From an uncultured Pseudomonadales bacterium (GTDB lineage Bacteria; Pseudomonadota; Gammaproteobacteria; Pseudomonadales; Porticoccaceae), in assembly GCA_938092205.1 (NCBI GenBank), contig CALKMW010000004.1:1-60724 (forward strand): a stretch of 60,724 nt of DNA. The letters run 5' to 3'. Of the stretch, positions 8,137 to 16,967 are shown one piece after another. The notes under the pieces are model-generated. The model searched no databases, was not told the DNA's origin, and saw only the letters and a list, made by a program, of their open reading frames with translations. Positions within the stretch are counted from its first letter, which is position 1. Every line of letters begins with the position of its first letter. The translations under genes were made by a program, and so were the position numbers.

Positions 8137-8898
8137 TTACATTTTGATCGAGCTTGAGTGATTATGCCAGCTTGTTTTTGCAATACACCATAAATCGACC
8201 GATTTAGCCCCAGCCTTAAGTAAGGACGCTGTGGCTGCCTTAGCCGTAGATCCTGTTGTAATAACATCATCAACCAGCGCGATGGATTTGCCCTTAATTT
8301 CAAATTGATTATTGATCTTAAAAGTGGTGGCTAAAAGTTTCATACGCTGCTGTCTGGTTTGCATTTGCTGTGCCTTACCAAGATATTTGCGTGAAAAAAT
8401 ATGGGTTAAAAGCTCTGATTTACCAATTCTAGTGGATATGAAAGAAGCAATTGTTTCAGTCTGATTAAAACCCCTAGTTAGTATCTTTAATGGATGAATA
8501 GGCACAGGGATAATAATTTGCGGTATTTGTTTCTGCTTGTAGTCGGCTAAAAGACGTTCAGCAAAAAGGAGGCTGAGCTGTTTTGTCACTGCTGCATAAG
8601 GATTGTTTTTAATCTGTTGTATAGCAGAAGAAACAGGGTAGCTGTAGTCACATAGGGTGAAGCAGCGACGAAAGTTAGGTGGTTTCTTTTGGCATGCGGG
8701 GCATATACCTATGCATGGCAACGGCTCAGCACATCTTAGGCAAAAATTATCCACATAGGGTAATTTTTTGATGCAGTTTGAACACAGGGTTTGCTGGCTT
8801 GCATCCAATTGTTCGAGACACAGGCTGCATGAGCCGGGAAAAAGAAGTTTCTTAAGTGCCAGAAAATTTTTAGCAAAATCCATTTTGCTAGTGATCAA
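8137..8898 (-). CDS. comF: ComF-family phosphoribosyltransferase-like protein
   Basis: 253 residues. The N-terminal zinc-ribbon-like part has paired cysteines (CSLCLEQ, CSNC, CLRC, CPACQ) and the C-terminal half is a phosphoribosyltransferase fold with the PRPP loop ALVDDVITTGSTAKA. ComF proteins aid DNA uptake in competent bacteria; the E. coli homologue GntX/YhgH is needed for using DNA as a nutrient. The substrate is unknown. The gene is followed by cysE copy 2 (15-base gap), with which it probably shares a transcript. It is 36 bases downstream of zapG on the same strand. Confidence 0.88.
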   Translation of the reverse strand: MITSKMDFAKNFLALKKLLFPGSCSLCLEQLDASQQTLCSNCIKKLPYVDNFCLRCAEPLPCIGICPACQKKPPNFRRCFTLCDYSYPVSSAIQQIKNNPYAAVTKQLSLLFAERLLADYKQKQIPQIIIPVPIHPLKILTRGFNQTETIASFISTRIGKSELLTHIFSRKYLGKAQQMQTRQQRMKLLATTFKINNQFEIKGKSIALVDDVITTGSTAKAATASLLKAGAKSVDLWCIAKTSWHNHSSSIKM

Positions 8899-8934
8899 AA
8901 AAGACCTCCTATCTTTTAAAACCTGTATGGCTGA

Positions 8935-9459
8935 TTAGATTACCTTGCTAGTGGGATCATCATCCTCGGCTTCACTGTCGCTTAACTTTTCATCGGCAGT
9001 GTCAGATTGGGCTTTGGCTTCTTCATTTTCGCCAAGACCGTAATCCTCGCTAAGGATACCGCCGGGTACCTTAGGCGCATAGTCGCGGGGTGGTTGAACA
9101 TCTTCAGCACTAATTAATGGCTTTCCGTCCTCGTCCGTAAGGTTGAGGTCCGAACCGCCAGACTTTAACAGTTGCCTGCCAATCTCTGGGCTAGCCAAAC
9201 GAATAGCGCTAGTAGCAAGATGCTCATGAATCTGACGATAGCTCTGCGACATGCTGGTAGTTAAATGAGATACTTTTAAAAAGTGCTCAGTAACCTCCTG
9301 CTGGTAGCGTTTTAGTTGACGCTCAGACTGGGCGAGTTTTTTTTCTAAATCTCGAACTGATTGATCACCAGATTTATTCTGACGGGCAAATAGATGTCCA
9401 AGACCAGCACCAATAAGAAAAAATGTTGCTGCAGTGATAATAATTGTTAGCGTGCTCAT
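8935..9459 (-). CDS. zapG: YhcB/ZapG family (DUF1043) inner-membrane cell-division/envelope protein
   Basis: 174 residues. One N-terminal membrane helix (about 4-24) is followed by a coiled coil (about 35-65) with the family segment QEVTEHFLKVSHLTTSMSQS. PPRDYAPKVPG matches the conserved PRDY motif of YhcB. The acidic C-terminal tail is longer than in E. coli YhcB (132 residues). YhcB/ZapG links cell division, cell shape and peptidoglycan synthesis. It stands divergent to zapE, the same yhcB/zapE arrangement as in E. coli. Confidence 0.88.
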   Translation of the reverse strand: MSTLTIIITAATFFLIGAGLGHLFARQNKSGDQSVRDLEKKLAQSERQLKRYQQEVTEHFLKVSHLTTSMSQSYRQIHEHLATSAIRLASPEIGRQLLKSGGSDLNLTDEDGKPLISAEDVQPPRDYAPKVPGGILSEDYGLGENEEAKAQSDTADEKLSDSEAEDDDPTSKVI

Positions 9460-9655
9460 GCTTCCCTCTGAAAATTAACTAATTACCGTATAGTTTAATA
9501 GATTTATTGTACCCCAATATAGAGCTTTATACTGCATTATGCCATTGCAAAGTATTCCATTGTTGATTAAAGCCGTGCAAATAATGATGCTATGGGTTGT
9601 TTTGACGAGAATGCAACGGTAGAGTGCTGACAGCCGAAATTCATTGTGTAGATTA

Positions 9656-10771
9656 ATGACAACTCCAAAACAGCGTTACTATGATGATTTATCCCGAGAA
9701 GGTTTTGTCGCAGACAATGCCCAAAAGCAGGCTGTTGATCATTTAGAGAGCCTCTATCATCGACTGGTTGCGAAGCATCACAAACAAAAAGAAATAAGCT
9801 TATTCGACCGAATTAAGGGTCTTGTTGTAGACCCAAAAGTAACGCCGGAGCGCGGGCTCTATCTTTGGGGCGGTGTCGGTCGGGGTAAAACCTACCTGAT
9901 GGATAGCTTTTATGAGTCATTGCCTTTTGACGCCAAAATGCGTATTCATTTTCATCGCTTTATGCGTCGAGTTCATGCAGATTTAAGACTTTACAAAGGT
10001 CACGCAAACCCATTGGAAAGGGTCGCTGAAAAAATTTCCAGTGAAACTAAAATTATCTGCTTTGATGAGTTTTTTGTCAGTGATATTACGGATGCGATGA
10101 TATTAGGCACCCTGTTTGAGGCGCTTTTTGCGCGGGACATTTGCTTAGTTGCTACATCCAATATACAGCCTTCAGGTCTTTACAAAAATGGCTTGCAGCG
10201 GCAACGTTTTTTGCCGGCAATTGACCTAATAGAACAACATTGTCAGGTTTTAAATGTCGATGGCGGCTCCGATTATCGCCTCAGAGCGCTAGCCAATACT
10301 ACGCTCTATCATTCGCCGCTCAATGATCTAACAGATAGCGCGATTAGCCAAATTTTTGAAAGTTTGACAGCCAATGATAAAAGCACTGTTCGCCAAGGTG
10401 AAATTAAAATTAATGATAGGGTTATCCCAGTAGTTGCGATGACTTCTGACGTTATTTGGTTTGATTTCTTAGCGATTTGTGATGGCCCGCGAAGTCAGAA
10501 TGACTATATAGATATTGCCTGTGAGTTCCATGCCGTAGTTGTTAGTAATGTGCCTACACTTGATATTGAAAGAGAGGACTGTGCAAGACGCTTTATTAAT
10601 TTAGTGGATGAATTTTATGATCGCAACGTAAAGCTCGCAATATCAGCTGAGCTCCCGCTGAAATCAATTTATCAAGGTACTAAATTATCATTTGAATTCG
10701 AAAGAACTCAAAGTCGCTTAATCGAGATGCAAAGTTTAGAGTTTTTATCGCAGGCGCATCAGGTCGACTAG
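9656..10771 (+). CDS. zapE: Cell division protein ZapE (AFG1-like ATPase)
   Basis: 371 residues. AFG1-type P-loop ATPase with Walker A GGVGRGKTYLMD, MRIHFHRFM, Walker B IICFDEFFVSD and sensor region LVATSNIQP. ZapE associates with the Z ring and modulates FtsZ under stress. I use ATG 9656 (MTTPKQRYYDD); a TTG four codons upstream (9644) is also in frame and neither has a clear Shine-Dalgarno. Its position upstream of rplM-rpsI and divergent to zapG is the E. coli order. The 196-base zapG/zapE spacer must hold both promoters; I could not assign them. Confidence 0.93.
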   Translation: MTTPKQRYYDDLSREGFVADNAQKQAVDHLESLYHRLVAKHHKQKEISLFDRIKGLVVDPKVTPERGLYLWGGVGRGKTYLMDSFYESLPFDAKMRIHFHRFMRRVHADLRLYKGHANPLERVAEKISSETKIICFDEFFVSDITDAMILGTLFEALFARDICLVATSNIQPSGLYKNGLQRQRFLPAIDLIEQHCQVLNVDGGSDYRLRALANTTLYHSPLNDLTDSAISQIFESLTANDKSTVRQGEIKINDRVIPVVAMTSDVIWFDFLAICDGPRSQNDYIDIACEFHAVVVSNVPTLDIEREDCARRFINLVDEFYDRNVKLAISAELPLKSIYQGTKLSFEFERTQSRLIEMQSLEFLSQAHQVD

Positions 10772-10873
10772 TAATTTACAGCAGATTTTTGGCCTAACGC
10801 TTGAATTAATTCGTGTTTTTGTCGAATATTGGCCTACATAGGAAAAAAAGTTGGTTTTTACATCAATCAGCAC

Positions 10874-10902
10874 TTGTAATAGAGCAATATGCTCTTTACA
10901 AT
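10874..10902 (+). promoter_or_regulatory. Predicted rplM-rpsI promoter with a dyad in its spacer
   Basis: TTGTAA (10874-10879), 17 bases, TACAAT (10897-10902), about 42 bases upstream of the rplM ATG. The spacer contains a perfect inverted repeat, AGAGCA-ATA-TGCTCT (10881-10895). An A/T-rich run (AAAAAAA and TTTTT near 10843-10860) upstream resembles an UP element. The leader that follows can form TTGGG-ATAG-CCCAA (10915-10928) or pair the same GGG with the preceding CCC. L13 is reported to repress its own operon through its leader in E. coli; whether that applies here is inference. Confidence 0.6.
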
Positions 10903-10944
10903 TCGCCCCCTTTTTTGGGATAGCCCAAGCTTAGGCAGGAACTA

Positions 10945-11373
10945 ATGAAAACTTATAGTGCAAAAGCAGAATCAGTAGAACGCGATTGGTATGTTGTAGA
11001 TGCGGCCGGTAAAACTCTTGGTCGTTTGGCAACTGAGGTTGCGACACGCTTGCGTGGAAAACACAAGCCAGAATACACACCTCACGTTGACACTGGCGAT
11101 TACATCGTCGTTCTTAACGCTGAGAAAATCACTGTGACTGGCAATAAAGCCAAGAACAAAATTTATTATTCTCACACTGAATATCCTGGTGGTATCAAGG
11201 ATATCAGTTTTGAAAAGTTATTGGATAAAGCACCAGAGCGTGTTATTCAATCGGCTGTCAAAGGCATGTTGCCAAAAGGTCCTCTCGGACGTGAGATGTT
11301 CAGAAAGCTTAAAGTATATGTAGGCTCAGAGCATCCTCATACGGCACAACAGCCTCAGACTCTAGAACTTTAA
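10945..11373 (+). CDS. rplM: 50S ribosomal protein L13
   Basis: 142 residues, the same length as E. coli L13. Family sequences are clear: [20 protein letters not shown] at the start, [16 protein letters not shown], and [20 protein letters not shown] near the end. It is an early-assembly protein of the large subunit. It is co-transcribed with rpsI (12-base gap), the universal pair. AGGCAGGAA lies upstream of the ATG. Confidence 0.98.
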   Translation: MKTYSAKAESVERDWYVVDAAGKTLGRLATEVATRLRGKHKPEYTPHVDTGDYIVVLNAEKITVTGNKAKNKIYYSHTEYPGGIKDISFEKLLDKAPERVIQSAVKGMLPKGPLGREMFRKLKVYVGSEHPHTAQQPQTLEL

Positions 11374-11385
11374 CGGAATTTAATC

Positions 11386-11778
11386 ATGGCAGACACTCAA
11401 TACTACGGCACTGGCCGACGCAAGACATCAGCGGCGCGCGTATTCCTTAAAAGCGGTAAGGGCGACATTTCAGTTAATGATCGCTCATTAGATACTTATT
11501 TCGGTCGAGAAGTTGCCCGAATGATTGTTCGTCAACCCTTTGATGTGGTTGAGCTTGCTGATAAGTTCGATGTAAAGATATCCGTTTCTGGCGGCGGAAG
11601 CTTTGGGCAAGCTGGCGCTATCCGTCACGGTATTGCACGCGCACTTGTAGAATACGATGAGAACCTTCGTCCTTCTCTCAGAAAAGCCGGCTTTCTCACT
11701 CGAGATGCTCGTCAAGTTGAGCGTAAAAAGGTTGGTTTGCACAAAGCAAGGAAACGTCCTCAGTTCTCCAAGCGTTAA
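11386..11778 (+). CDS. rpsI: 30S ribosomal protein S9
   Basis: 130 residues, as in E. coli. It starts [16 protein letters not shown] and ends with the basic tail [11 protein letters not shown], whose terminal Lys-Arg reaches the P-site tRNA. It is the second gene of the L13/S9 operon, closed by the intrinsic terminator at 11795. Confidence 0.98.
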   Translation: MADTQYYGTGRRKTSAARVFLKSGKGDISVNDRSLDTYFGREVARMIVRQPFDVVELADKFDVKISVSGGGSFGQAGAIRHGIARALVEYDENLRPSLRKAGFLTRDARQVERKKVGLHKARKRPQFSKR

Positions 11779-11794
11779 TATGCATAGTTTTATT

Positions 11795-11825
11795 AAAGCC
11801 CGGCAATTTTGTCGGGCTTTTTTTT
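11795..11825 (+). terminator. Intrinsic terminator of rplM-rpsI
   Basis: AAAGCCCG (11795-11802) pairs perfectly with CGGGCTTT (11813-11820) around a ten-base loop, and the 3' arm runs straight into a T tract to 11825. It starts 16 bases after the rpsI stop and separates the ribosomal operon from petA. Confidence 0.88.
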
Positions 11826-11869
11826 GCTTTAAAATCATAGGTTTAGCTATTTTGTGGGTATAGGCAGTA

Positions 11870-11898
11870 TTGCTAAAAAAACTACTTTAGACTATAAT
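11870..11898 (+). promoter_or_regulatory. Predicted petA-petBC promoter
   Basis: TTGCTA (11870-11875), a 17-base spacer and a perfect TATAAT (11893-11898), about 68 bases before the petA ATG. The leader holds a perfect six-base-pair hairpin, TCATGC-TTTCTG-GCATGA (11915-11932), of unknown role. A GGGAGAG Shine-Dalgarno follows near 11956. Confidence 0.6.
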
Positions 11899-11965
11899 CT
11901 CGCCACCTAAAAATTCATGCTTTCTGGCATGATATACATTCCAACTTTTTGTAAGGGAGAGCGTC

Positions 11966-12571
11966 ATGAGTAATGACGGTGTCAACCATAGTCGTCGTAA
12001 ATTTCTGCTGGGAGCCACGGGCGTTGTAGGCGGAGCCGGTATAGTCGGTGCAGCCGTACCCTTTGTGGCCTCATGGCAACCAAGTGCTAAAGCTAAAGCA
12101 GCTGGAGCTCCGGTAAGAGTGAATATTTCCAGCTTAGAAGCTGGTGGAAGATTAGTTGTGGAATGGCGTGGAAAGCCAGTCTACATTGTGCGTCGAACAC
12201 AAGAATCTCTTGATGCTCTTAATCAAATTGAATCTGCTTCGCTAAAAGATGCAAATTCTGAAAGCGCAAAGCAGCCAGCCTATGTTGGCGGTAAAGCAAG
12301 ATCACTCCAGGGTAAAGAAGAAGTGCTTGTTCTGGTAGGACTCTGCACGCACCTTGGCTGTGCTCCTATGTACAGACCAGATGTTGGTGCTGCCGACCTT
12401 GGTGGCGACCAATGGTTGGGTGGCTTTTTCTGCCCCTGTCATGGTTCGACATTCGATATGTCTGGACGTGTTTTTGTTAACGTACCAGCGCCGACAAATT
12501 TAGAGATTCCGCCACACAATTATGAGTCGGATGATGTATTGGTTATTGGTATTGACTCGGAGGTGGCGTAA
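11966..12571 (+). CDS. petA: Ubiquinol-cytochrome c reductase iron-sulfur (Rieske) subunit
   Basis: 201 residues. The N terminus has a Tat-like signal (SRRKFLLGATG) followed by the hydrophobic anchor, as expected for a Rieske protein exported folded. Cluster boxes are CTHLGCAP and CPCHGST, each containing the extra disulfide cysteine of bc1-type proteins. It oxidises quinol at the Qo site of complex III and passes the electron to cytochrome c1. Its stop overlaps the petBC start by one base (TAATG), indicating translational coupling. Confidence 0.96.
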   Translation: MSNDGVNHSRRKFLLGATGVVGGAGIVGAAVPFVASWQPSAKAKAAGAPVRVNISSLEAGGRLVVEWRGKPVYIVRRTQESLDALNQIESASLKDANSESAKQPAYVGGKARSLQGKEEVLVLVGLCTHLGCAPMYRPDVGAADLGGDQWLGGFFCPCHGSTFDMSGRVFVNVPAPTNLEIPPHNYESDDVLVIGIDSEVA

Positions 12572-14607
12572 TGAGTAAAGAAACTGGATTCGCAGCATGG
12601 CTTGATTCGCGCATGCCCACGCTTAAGCGTGAGTGGAATCGTCATATGGCGGAATACTATGCGCCGAAAAATTTCAATTTTTGGTATCTATTTGGTATTT
12701 TTTCTCTGGTTGTATTGGTTATTCAATTAGTCACGGGTATTTGGTTGCTAATGAGCTATCAGGGCTCTGCTGAGCAGGCCTTCGCCTCTGTTGAATATAT
12801 TATGCGAGATGTAGAGCTCGGCTGGATAATACGCTATGCGCACTCCACCGGTGCTTCAGCCTTCTTTATTGTGGTATACCTGCATATGTTCCGAGGCCTT
12901 ATTTATGGGTCTTACAAGGCGCCGCGAGAGCTGGTGTGGATCTTTGGTATGACTATTTATGTTGCCCTTATGGCAGAAGCATTCCTTGGTTATGTGTTGC
13001 CTTGGGGTCAGATGTCATACTGGGGTGCACAGGTTATTATTTCCCTATTTGGTGCTATACCTGTTGTTGGTGAAGACATTGTTCAGTGGATTCGTGGTGA
13101 CTTCCTGATTTCTGGTATCACACTAAATCGCTTTATGTCGCTGCACGTCGTCGCTATGCCGATTATATTGTTGGCACTTGTAGTTATGCATATTATTGCG
13201 CTGCATGATGTTGGCTCTAATAATCCAGATGGCGTAAGTATTAAGAAATATAAAGATAAAAATGGTAACCCAATAGATGGTCTGCCGTTTTACCCTTATT
13301 TTGTTGTGACTAAGTTAGCGCCGCTTGTAGTGTTTATCTTCGTATTCTGTGCAATTTTATTCTTTATGCCTGAAATGGGGGGGTACTTCCTTGAACATGC
13401 AAACTTTGAAATTGCCAACTCACTCAAGACGCCAGAGCATATTGCTCCAGTATGGTATTTCACCCCATACTATTCAATGTTGCGAGCAGTTCCCGATAAG
13501 CTAGGCGGCTTTATTACTATGGCTGCGGCTATTGCCGTTCTGTTTGTACTGCCTTGGTTAGATAGAAGCCCGGTACGTTCAATTCGCTACAAAGGCATTA
13601 TCAGTCGCATCGCTATTTTAGTGTTCGTGGCTTGCTTTATTATCCTTGGTTACTTAGGTGTTAAAGCACCTACACCAGGCCGTACATTGTTAGCGCAAAT
13701 TTGTACTATCCTGTACTTTGGTTACTTTGTGGGTATCTACTTCTGGACCCGTTATGAAACCACCAAGCCAGAGCCAGATCGCATTACCATGAATGGTGGT
13801 ATGGGCTTCTGGAAATCTATGGGTGCTCTTCTTGTGGTTATTATTTTGGTGGTATTGCCGATCAAGGCAGTGGGTGCTGAAAGTGGAAAATCATGTGGGG
13901 CTATAGATTGCGACCCTTTTACGGCAGAGTTAACTGACTATGCGTCCATGCAGCGCGGGGCAAATGTGGCAGTTAACTATTGTATGGGTTGTCATTCATT
14001 CAAATACTCAAGATGGGAGCGCGTTGCTGACGACCTAAATATTCCCCATAACTTGATGATGGATAATCTCGTGTTTAGCGGTCAAAAAATTGGTGATTTG
14101 ATGGAAATCGCCATGCCAGCTGACAACGCAAAGGAATGGTTCGGTGCTGTTCCTCCAGATTTAACTTTGGTTGCTAGGTCGCGTTCACCCGAATGGATCT
14201 ACACTTACTTGAAGAATTTTTATGTAGATCCATCGAGACCATTAGGTGTTAACAACAAAGTATTTAAAGATGTTGGTATGCCGCATGCACTTCTTGATCT
14301 TCAAGGTTTGCAAGAATGTGCTCCTGGTCCTGTTGTTGCTAGTAATGGTGGTATCAAGCGCGACCTTCTAACTGGCGACGATCTTCTTGAAGATCCCTGC
14401 GGCCGATTTACGCTTGTGGAAAAAGGTTCGCTTAGTGAAGCAGAGTACGATCAAGCTGTTTATGATCTAACCAACTTCCTTACTTATATTGCTGAGCCAA
14501 TGGCTGAGCAGCGTAAGCATATTGGGCGTTGGGTGCTATTATTCTTATTATTACTTTTGGTTCCCGCTACATTGTTGGCCAGAGAATATTCGAAAGTCAT
14601 GCACTGA
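12571..14607 (+). CDS. petBC: Fused cytochrome b / cytochrome c1 of the bc1 complex
   Basis: One 678-residue frame joins two normally separate subunits. Residues 1-406 are cytochrome b with heme histidines H91/H105 and H192/H207 (the second pair is 15 apart) and a PVWY version of the Qo-site PEWY motif. Residues 407-678 are cytochrome c1, with heme motif C471-M-G-C-H475, a VGMPHALL segment likely holding the axial Met, and a C-terminal anchor (about 651-672). The junction keeps an internal ATG (13789) and a hydrophobic segment ending AVGA before ESGKS, like a c1 signal peptide, so the precursor is probably cut by signal peptidase. Bradyrhizobium fbcH is a known similar fusion. No stop or frameshift is present at the junction. 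Confidence 0.95.
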   Translation: MSKETGFAAWLDSRMPTLKREWNRHMAEYYAPKNFNFWYLFGIFSLVVLVIQLVTGIWLLMSYQGSAEQAFASVEYIMRDVELGWIIRYAHSTGASAFFIVVYLHMFRGLIYGSYKAPRELVWIFGMTIYVALMAEAFLGYVLPWGQMSYWGAQVIISLFGAIPVVGEDIVQWIRGDFLISGITLNRFMSLHVVAMPIILLALVVMHIIALHDVGSNNPDGVSIKKYKDKNGNPIDGLPFYPYFVVTKLAPLVVFIFVFCAILFFMPEMGGYFLEHANFEIANSLKTPEHIAPVWYFTPYYSMLRAVPDKLGGFITMAAAIAVLFVLPWLDRSPVRSIRYKGIISRIAILVFVACFIILGYLGVKAPTPGRTLLAQICTILYFGYFVGIYFWTRYETTKPEPDRITMNGGMGFWKSMGALLVVIILVVLPIKAVGAESGKSCGAIDCDPFTAELTDYASMQRGANVAVNYCMGCHSFKYSRWERVADDLNIPHNLMMDNLVFSGQKIGDLMEIAMPADNAKEWFGAVPPDLTLVARSRSPEWIYTYLKNFYVDPSRPLGVNNKVFKDVGMPHALLDLQGLQECAPGPVVASNGGIKRDLLTGDDLLEDPCGRFTLVEKGSLSEAEYDQAVYDLTNFLTYIAEPMAEQRKHIGRWVLLFLLLLLVPATLLAREYSKVMH

Positions 14608-14618
14608 TTAGTGATATA

Positions 14619-14638
14619 TTTCGTCATAAGCGACGAAA
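14619..14638 (+). terminator. Hairpin between petBC and sspA, weak terminator or processing site
   Basis: TTTCGTC (14619-14625), loop ATAAGC and GACGAAA (14632-14638) form a perfect seven-base-pair stem 11 bases after the petBC stop. No T tract follows (ATAACTT), so efficient intrinsic termination is doubtful; it may stabilise the 3' end or partly attenuate read-through into sspA. Confidence 0.35.
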
Positions 14639-14691
14639 ATAACTTAAAATAAAATGACGCATTGCGTTAATACAATAAATGAGAGGCAATT

Positions 14692-15312
14692 TTGCGACGA
14701 TCATCAATGACATTATTCTCCGATCCCTGTTCACAATACAGTCACAGGGTTCGCATTGTTTTGGCAGAAAAAGGTGTGACTGTTGATATCGAAGATATCG
14801 ATTCAAATAATGTCACAGAAGAAATCTTGGAGGCTAACCCATACGGAACATTGCCAACACTGGTTGATCGTGATTTAGCGCTTTACGAGTCAAAGGTTGT
14901 TATGGAGTACCTTGATGAGCGTTTTCCTCACCCGCCATTACTTCCCGTTTATCCAGTAGCCAGAGCTCAGAGTCGATTGTGGGTTCATCGTATTGAAAAA
15001 GATTGGTGCACATTAGTCGATAGTATTATTGCTAATCCTGAAGCCAAGAAAACCGAAGCGATTAGAAAGGAATTTAAAGAATCACTCATTTCTATCTCTG
15101 ATATCTTTGTTGAAATGCCTTACTTTATGAGCGAGGAATTCACATTGGTTGACTGTTGTTTAGCACCAATGCTTTGGAGACTGCCGCAATTAGGTATTGA
15201 ACTTCCAAGTACACGTCAAACTAAACCACTGTTGGATTATATTGATCGTCTGTTTGAAAGACCCTCGTTCCAAGAGAGCCTAACAGACCTTGAACGCGAA
15301 ATCCGCGCCTAA
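14692..15312 (+). CDS. sspA: Stringent starvation protein A, GST-fold RNA polymerase-associated protein
   Basis: 206 residues, glutathione-S-transferase fold without the catalytic residue. Conserved segments are [40 protein letters not shown] and the C-terminal [19 protein letters not shown]. SspA binds RNA polymerase and supports stationary-phase and acid responses. I keep TTG 14692 as the start: GAGAGG lies five bases upstream and the protein then begins RRSSMTLF, matching KRSVMTLF of E. coli; ATG 14707 would be 20 bases from that site. sspB follows 9 bases downstream. Confidence 0.93.
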   Translation: MRRSSMTLFSDPCSQYSHRVRIVLAEKGVTVDIEDIDSNNVTEEILEANPYGTLPTLVDRDLALYESKVVMEYLDERFPHPPLLPVYPVARAQSRLWVHRIEKDWCTLVDSIIANPEAKKTEAIRKEFKESLISISDIFVEMPYFMSEEFTLVDCCLAPMLWRLPQLGIELPSTRQTKPLLDYIDRLFERPSFQESLTDLEREIRA

Positions 15313-15321
15313 GCTATTCAG

Positions 15322-15750
15322 ATGACCATGAAGTCAAATCGTCCCTATCTACTCAAAGCGTTTTATGAGTGGATAGTGGATTGTGACTGCACGCCTTACA
15401 TTGCTGTTGATGCTCATCATTCTGGCGTAGAGGTTCCTCAAGAATTTGTTACCGATGGTCAAATTGTCCTAAATGTCGCGCCTCGTGCGGTTAGTAACTT
15501 TGAAATGAATCATCAATTTGTTGCTTTCTCAACAAGGTTTGGCGGTATTCCTATTGATATTATGGTGCCGGTAGCGGCTGTTATGGGTATCTATGCTCAT
15601 GAAAATGGCCAGGGTATGGTATTTGAATTGGAAGAAGATCCAGAAAATGATCCGCCACCGATCAAAGGCCCAACTGTGGTAACATCTTCTAAAACGAAGA
15701 AAAAATCTTCAAAGTCTAAAGATAAGCCTTCGCTACGCGTGGTCAAATAA
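15322..15750 (+). CDS. sspB: ClpXP specificity-enhancing factor SspB
   Basis: 142 residues. An N-terminal substrate-binding domain (about 5-110, RPYLLKAFYEWIVD and later NFEMNHQFVAFSTRFGG) is followed by a Lys/Ser-rich linker and the terminal peptide PSLRVVK, which matches the ClpX-docking XB motif of E. coli SspB (PALRVVK). It delivers ssrA-tagged proteins to ClpXP. The two-gene operon with sspA is conserved. Confidence 0.95.
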   Translation: MTMKSNRPYLLKAFYEWIVDCDCTPYIAVDAHHSGVEVPQEFVTDGQIVLNVAPRAVSNFEMNHQFVAFSTRFGGIPIDIMVPVAAVMGIYAHENGQGMVFELEEDPENDPPPIKGPTVVTSSKTKKKSSKSKDKPSLRVVK

Positions 15751-15783
15751 ATTTCCTAAGCAAAGGCTGTGATGGAGTAATCT

Positions 15784-16962
15784 ATGCCTGAGCCTATTGC
15801 AGTAATATCCGCAAAACGTACCCCAATAGGGGCAATGTTGGGTGACCTCTCCACTATTTCCAGCCCACAGTTAGGTGCAGTAGCTATTGCAGCTGCATTA
15901 GAATCCTCGGGGTTAAGTCCCAGTCAAATTGACGAAGTTATAATGGGTTGTGTCCTTAGTGCCGGCGTTGGTCAGGCACCTGCTCGGCAAGCGGCTTTAG
16001 CTGCAGGCTTAAATACCAGTACCTGCTGTAGCACAGTTAACAAAGTCTGTGGTTCAGGTATGAATGCAGTGATGTCCGCCTGTAATTCGTTGCGTTCTGG
16101 GCAAGCGGAAATAATTATTGCCGGTGGTATGGAAAATATGAGTCAGGCGCCGCACCTATTGCCTCAGGCGCGAACGGGTTATCGCTATGGTGAACGTCCA
16201 TTGTTAGATCATATGCAAATTGATGGCCTACAGGATGCTTTTAAAGGTCAGTCAATGGGCCAGTTTGCTGAGCAATGTGCAGCCAAGTATAACTTTAGCC
16301 GTGCCGATCAAGATGCTTTTGCACTGACTTCATTAAATCGGGCTAAGGGCGCAATTGAGCAGGGGTTGTTTAAGCAGGAAATTGCCCCTGTAAGCCTAAC
16401 CCATAAAAAACAAACGCGCTTCATAGAGCATGATCAACAGCCGCTTTCAGCCAATCCTGAAAAAATCCCAACACTACCAGCAGCATTCGTAAAAGATGGC
16501 ACTATTACAGCTGCAAATGCTAGCTCAATCTCTGATGGGGCTGCAGCGCTGGTTATGATGTCGGCTAGCAAAGCTAAAGACAAAGGCTTGAAGCCAATCG
16601 CTTTAATTCATCAATATGATCAGGCGGCTCATCAGCCAGAGTGGTTTACAACTGCCCCAGTAGCCGCCATAGAAAAGACATTACAGCGAGTAGGCTGGAG
16701 TGTGGAGGATGTTAATCTGTGGGAAATTAATGAAGCCTTTGCGGTAGTGCCAATGGCGGCAATGCATGATTTAGGCATTGCCCATAATAAAGTCAATATT
16801 AATGGCGGTGCCTGTGCATTAGGTCACCCAATAGGGGCTAGTGGGGCGCGAATAATCGTATCTTTGATACATGCTTTGCGGCAAACAAATGGAAGTAAGG
16901 GTATTGCTAGTTTGTGTATAGGTGGTGGTGAGGCCACCGCAGTGGCCCTTGAGCTAATATAA
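15784..16962 (+). CDS. Acetyl-CoA C-acetyltransferase (thiolase)
   Basis: 392 residues, normal thiolase length. The acyl-accepting cysteine is C89 in NKVCGSGMNAV; NEAFAVVPM, GGACALGHPIGASGARI and CIGGGEATAVAL carry the other active-site residues. These are the features of the biosynthetic, AtoB/PhaA-like type that condenses two acetyl-CoA. No PHB or ketone-body gene lies beside it, so its pathway cannot be told from context. It begins 33 bases after sspB; its stop is 5 bases from the convergent dolP stop. Confidence 0.92.
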   Translation: MPEPIAVISAKRTPIGAMLGDLSTISSPQLGAVAIAAALESSGLSPSQIDEVIMGCVLSAGVGQAPARQAALAAGLNTSTCCSTVNKVCGSGMNAVMSACNSLRSGQAEIIIAGGMENMSQAPHLLPQARTGYRYGERPLLDHMQIDGLQDAFKGQSMGQFAEQCAAKYNFSRADQDAFALTSLNRAKGAIEQGLFKQEIAPVSLTHKKQTRFIEHDQQPLSANPEKIPTLPAAFVKDGTITAANASSISDGAAALVMMSASKAKDKGLKPIALIHQYDQAAHQPEWFTTAPVAAIEKTLQRVGWSVEDVNLWEINEAFAVVPMAAMHDLGIAHNKVNINGGACALGHPIGASGARIIVSLIHALRQTNGSKGIASLCIGGGEATAVALELI

Positions 16963-16967
16963 AACCA

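Noticed and set aside
15784-16962. Polyhydroxybutyrate biosynthesis cluster
   Set aside because: A lone thiolase without phaB, phaC or phasin genes does not support it.
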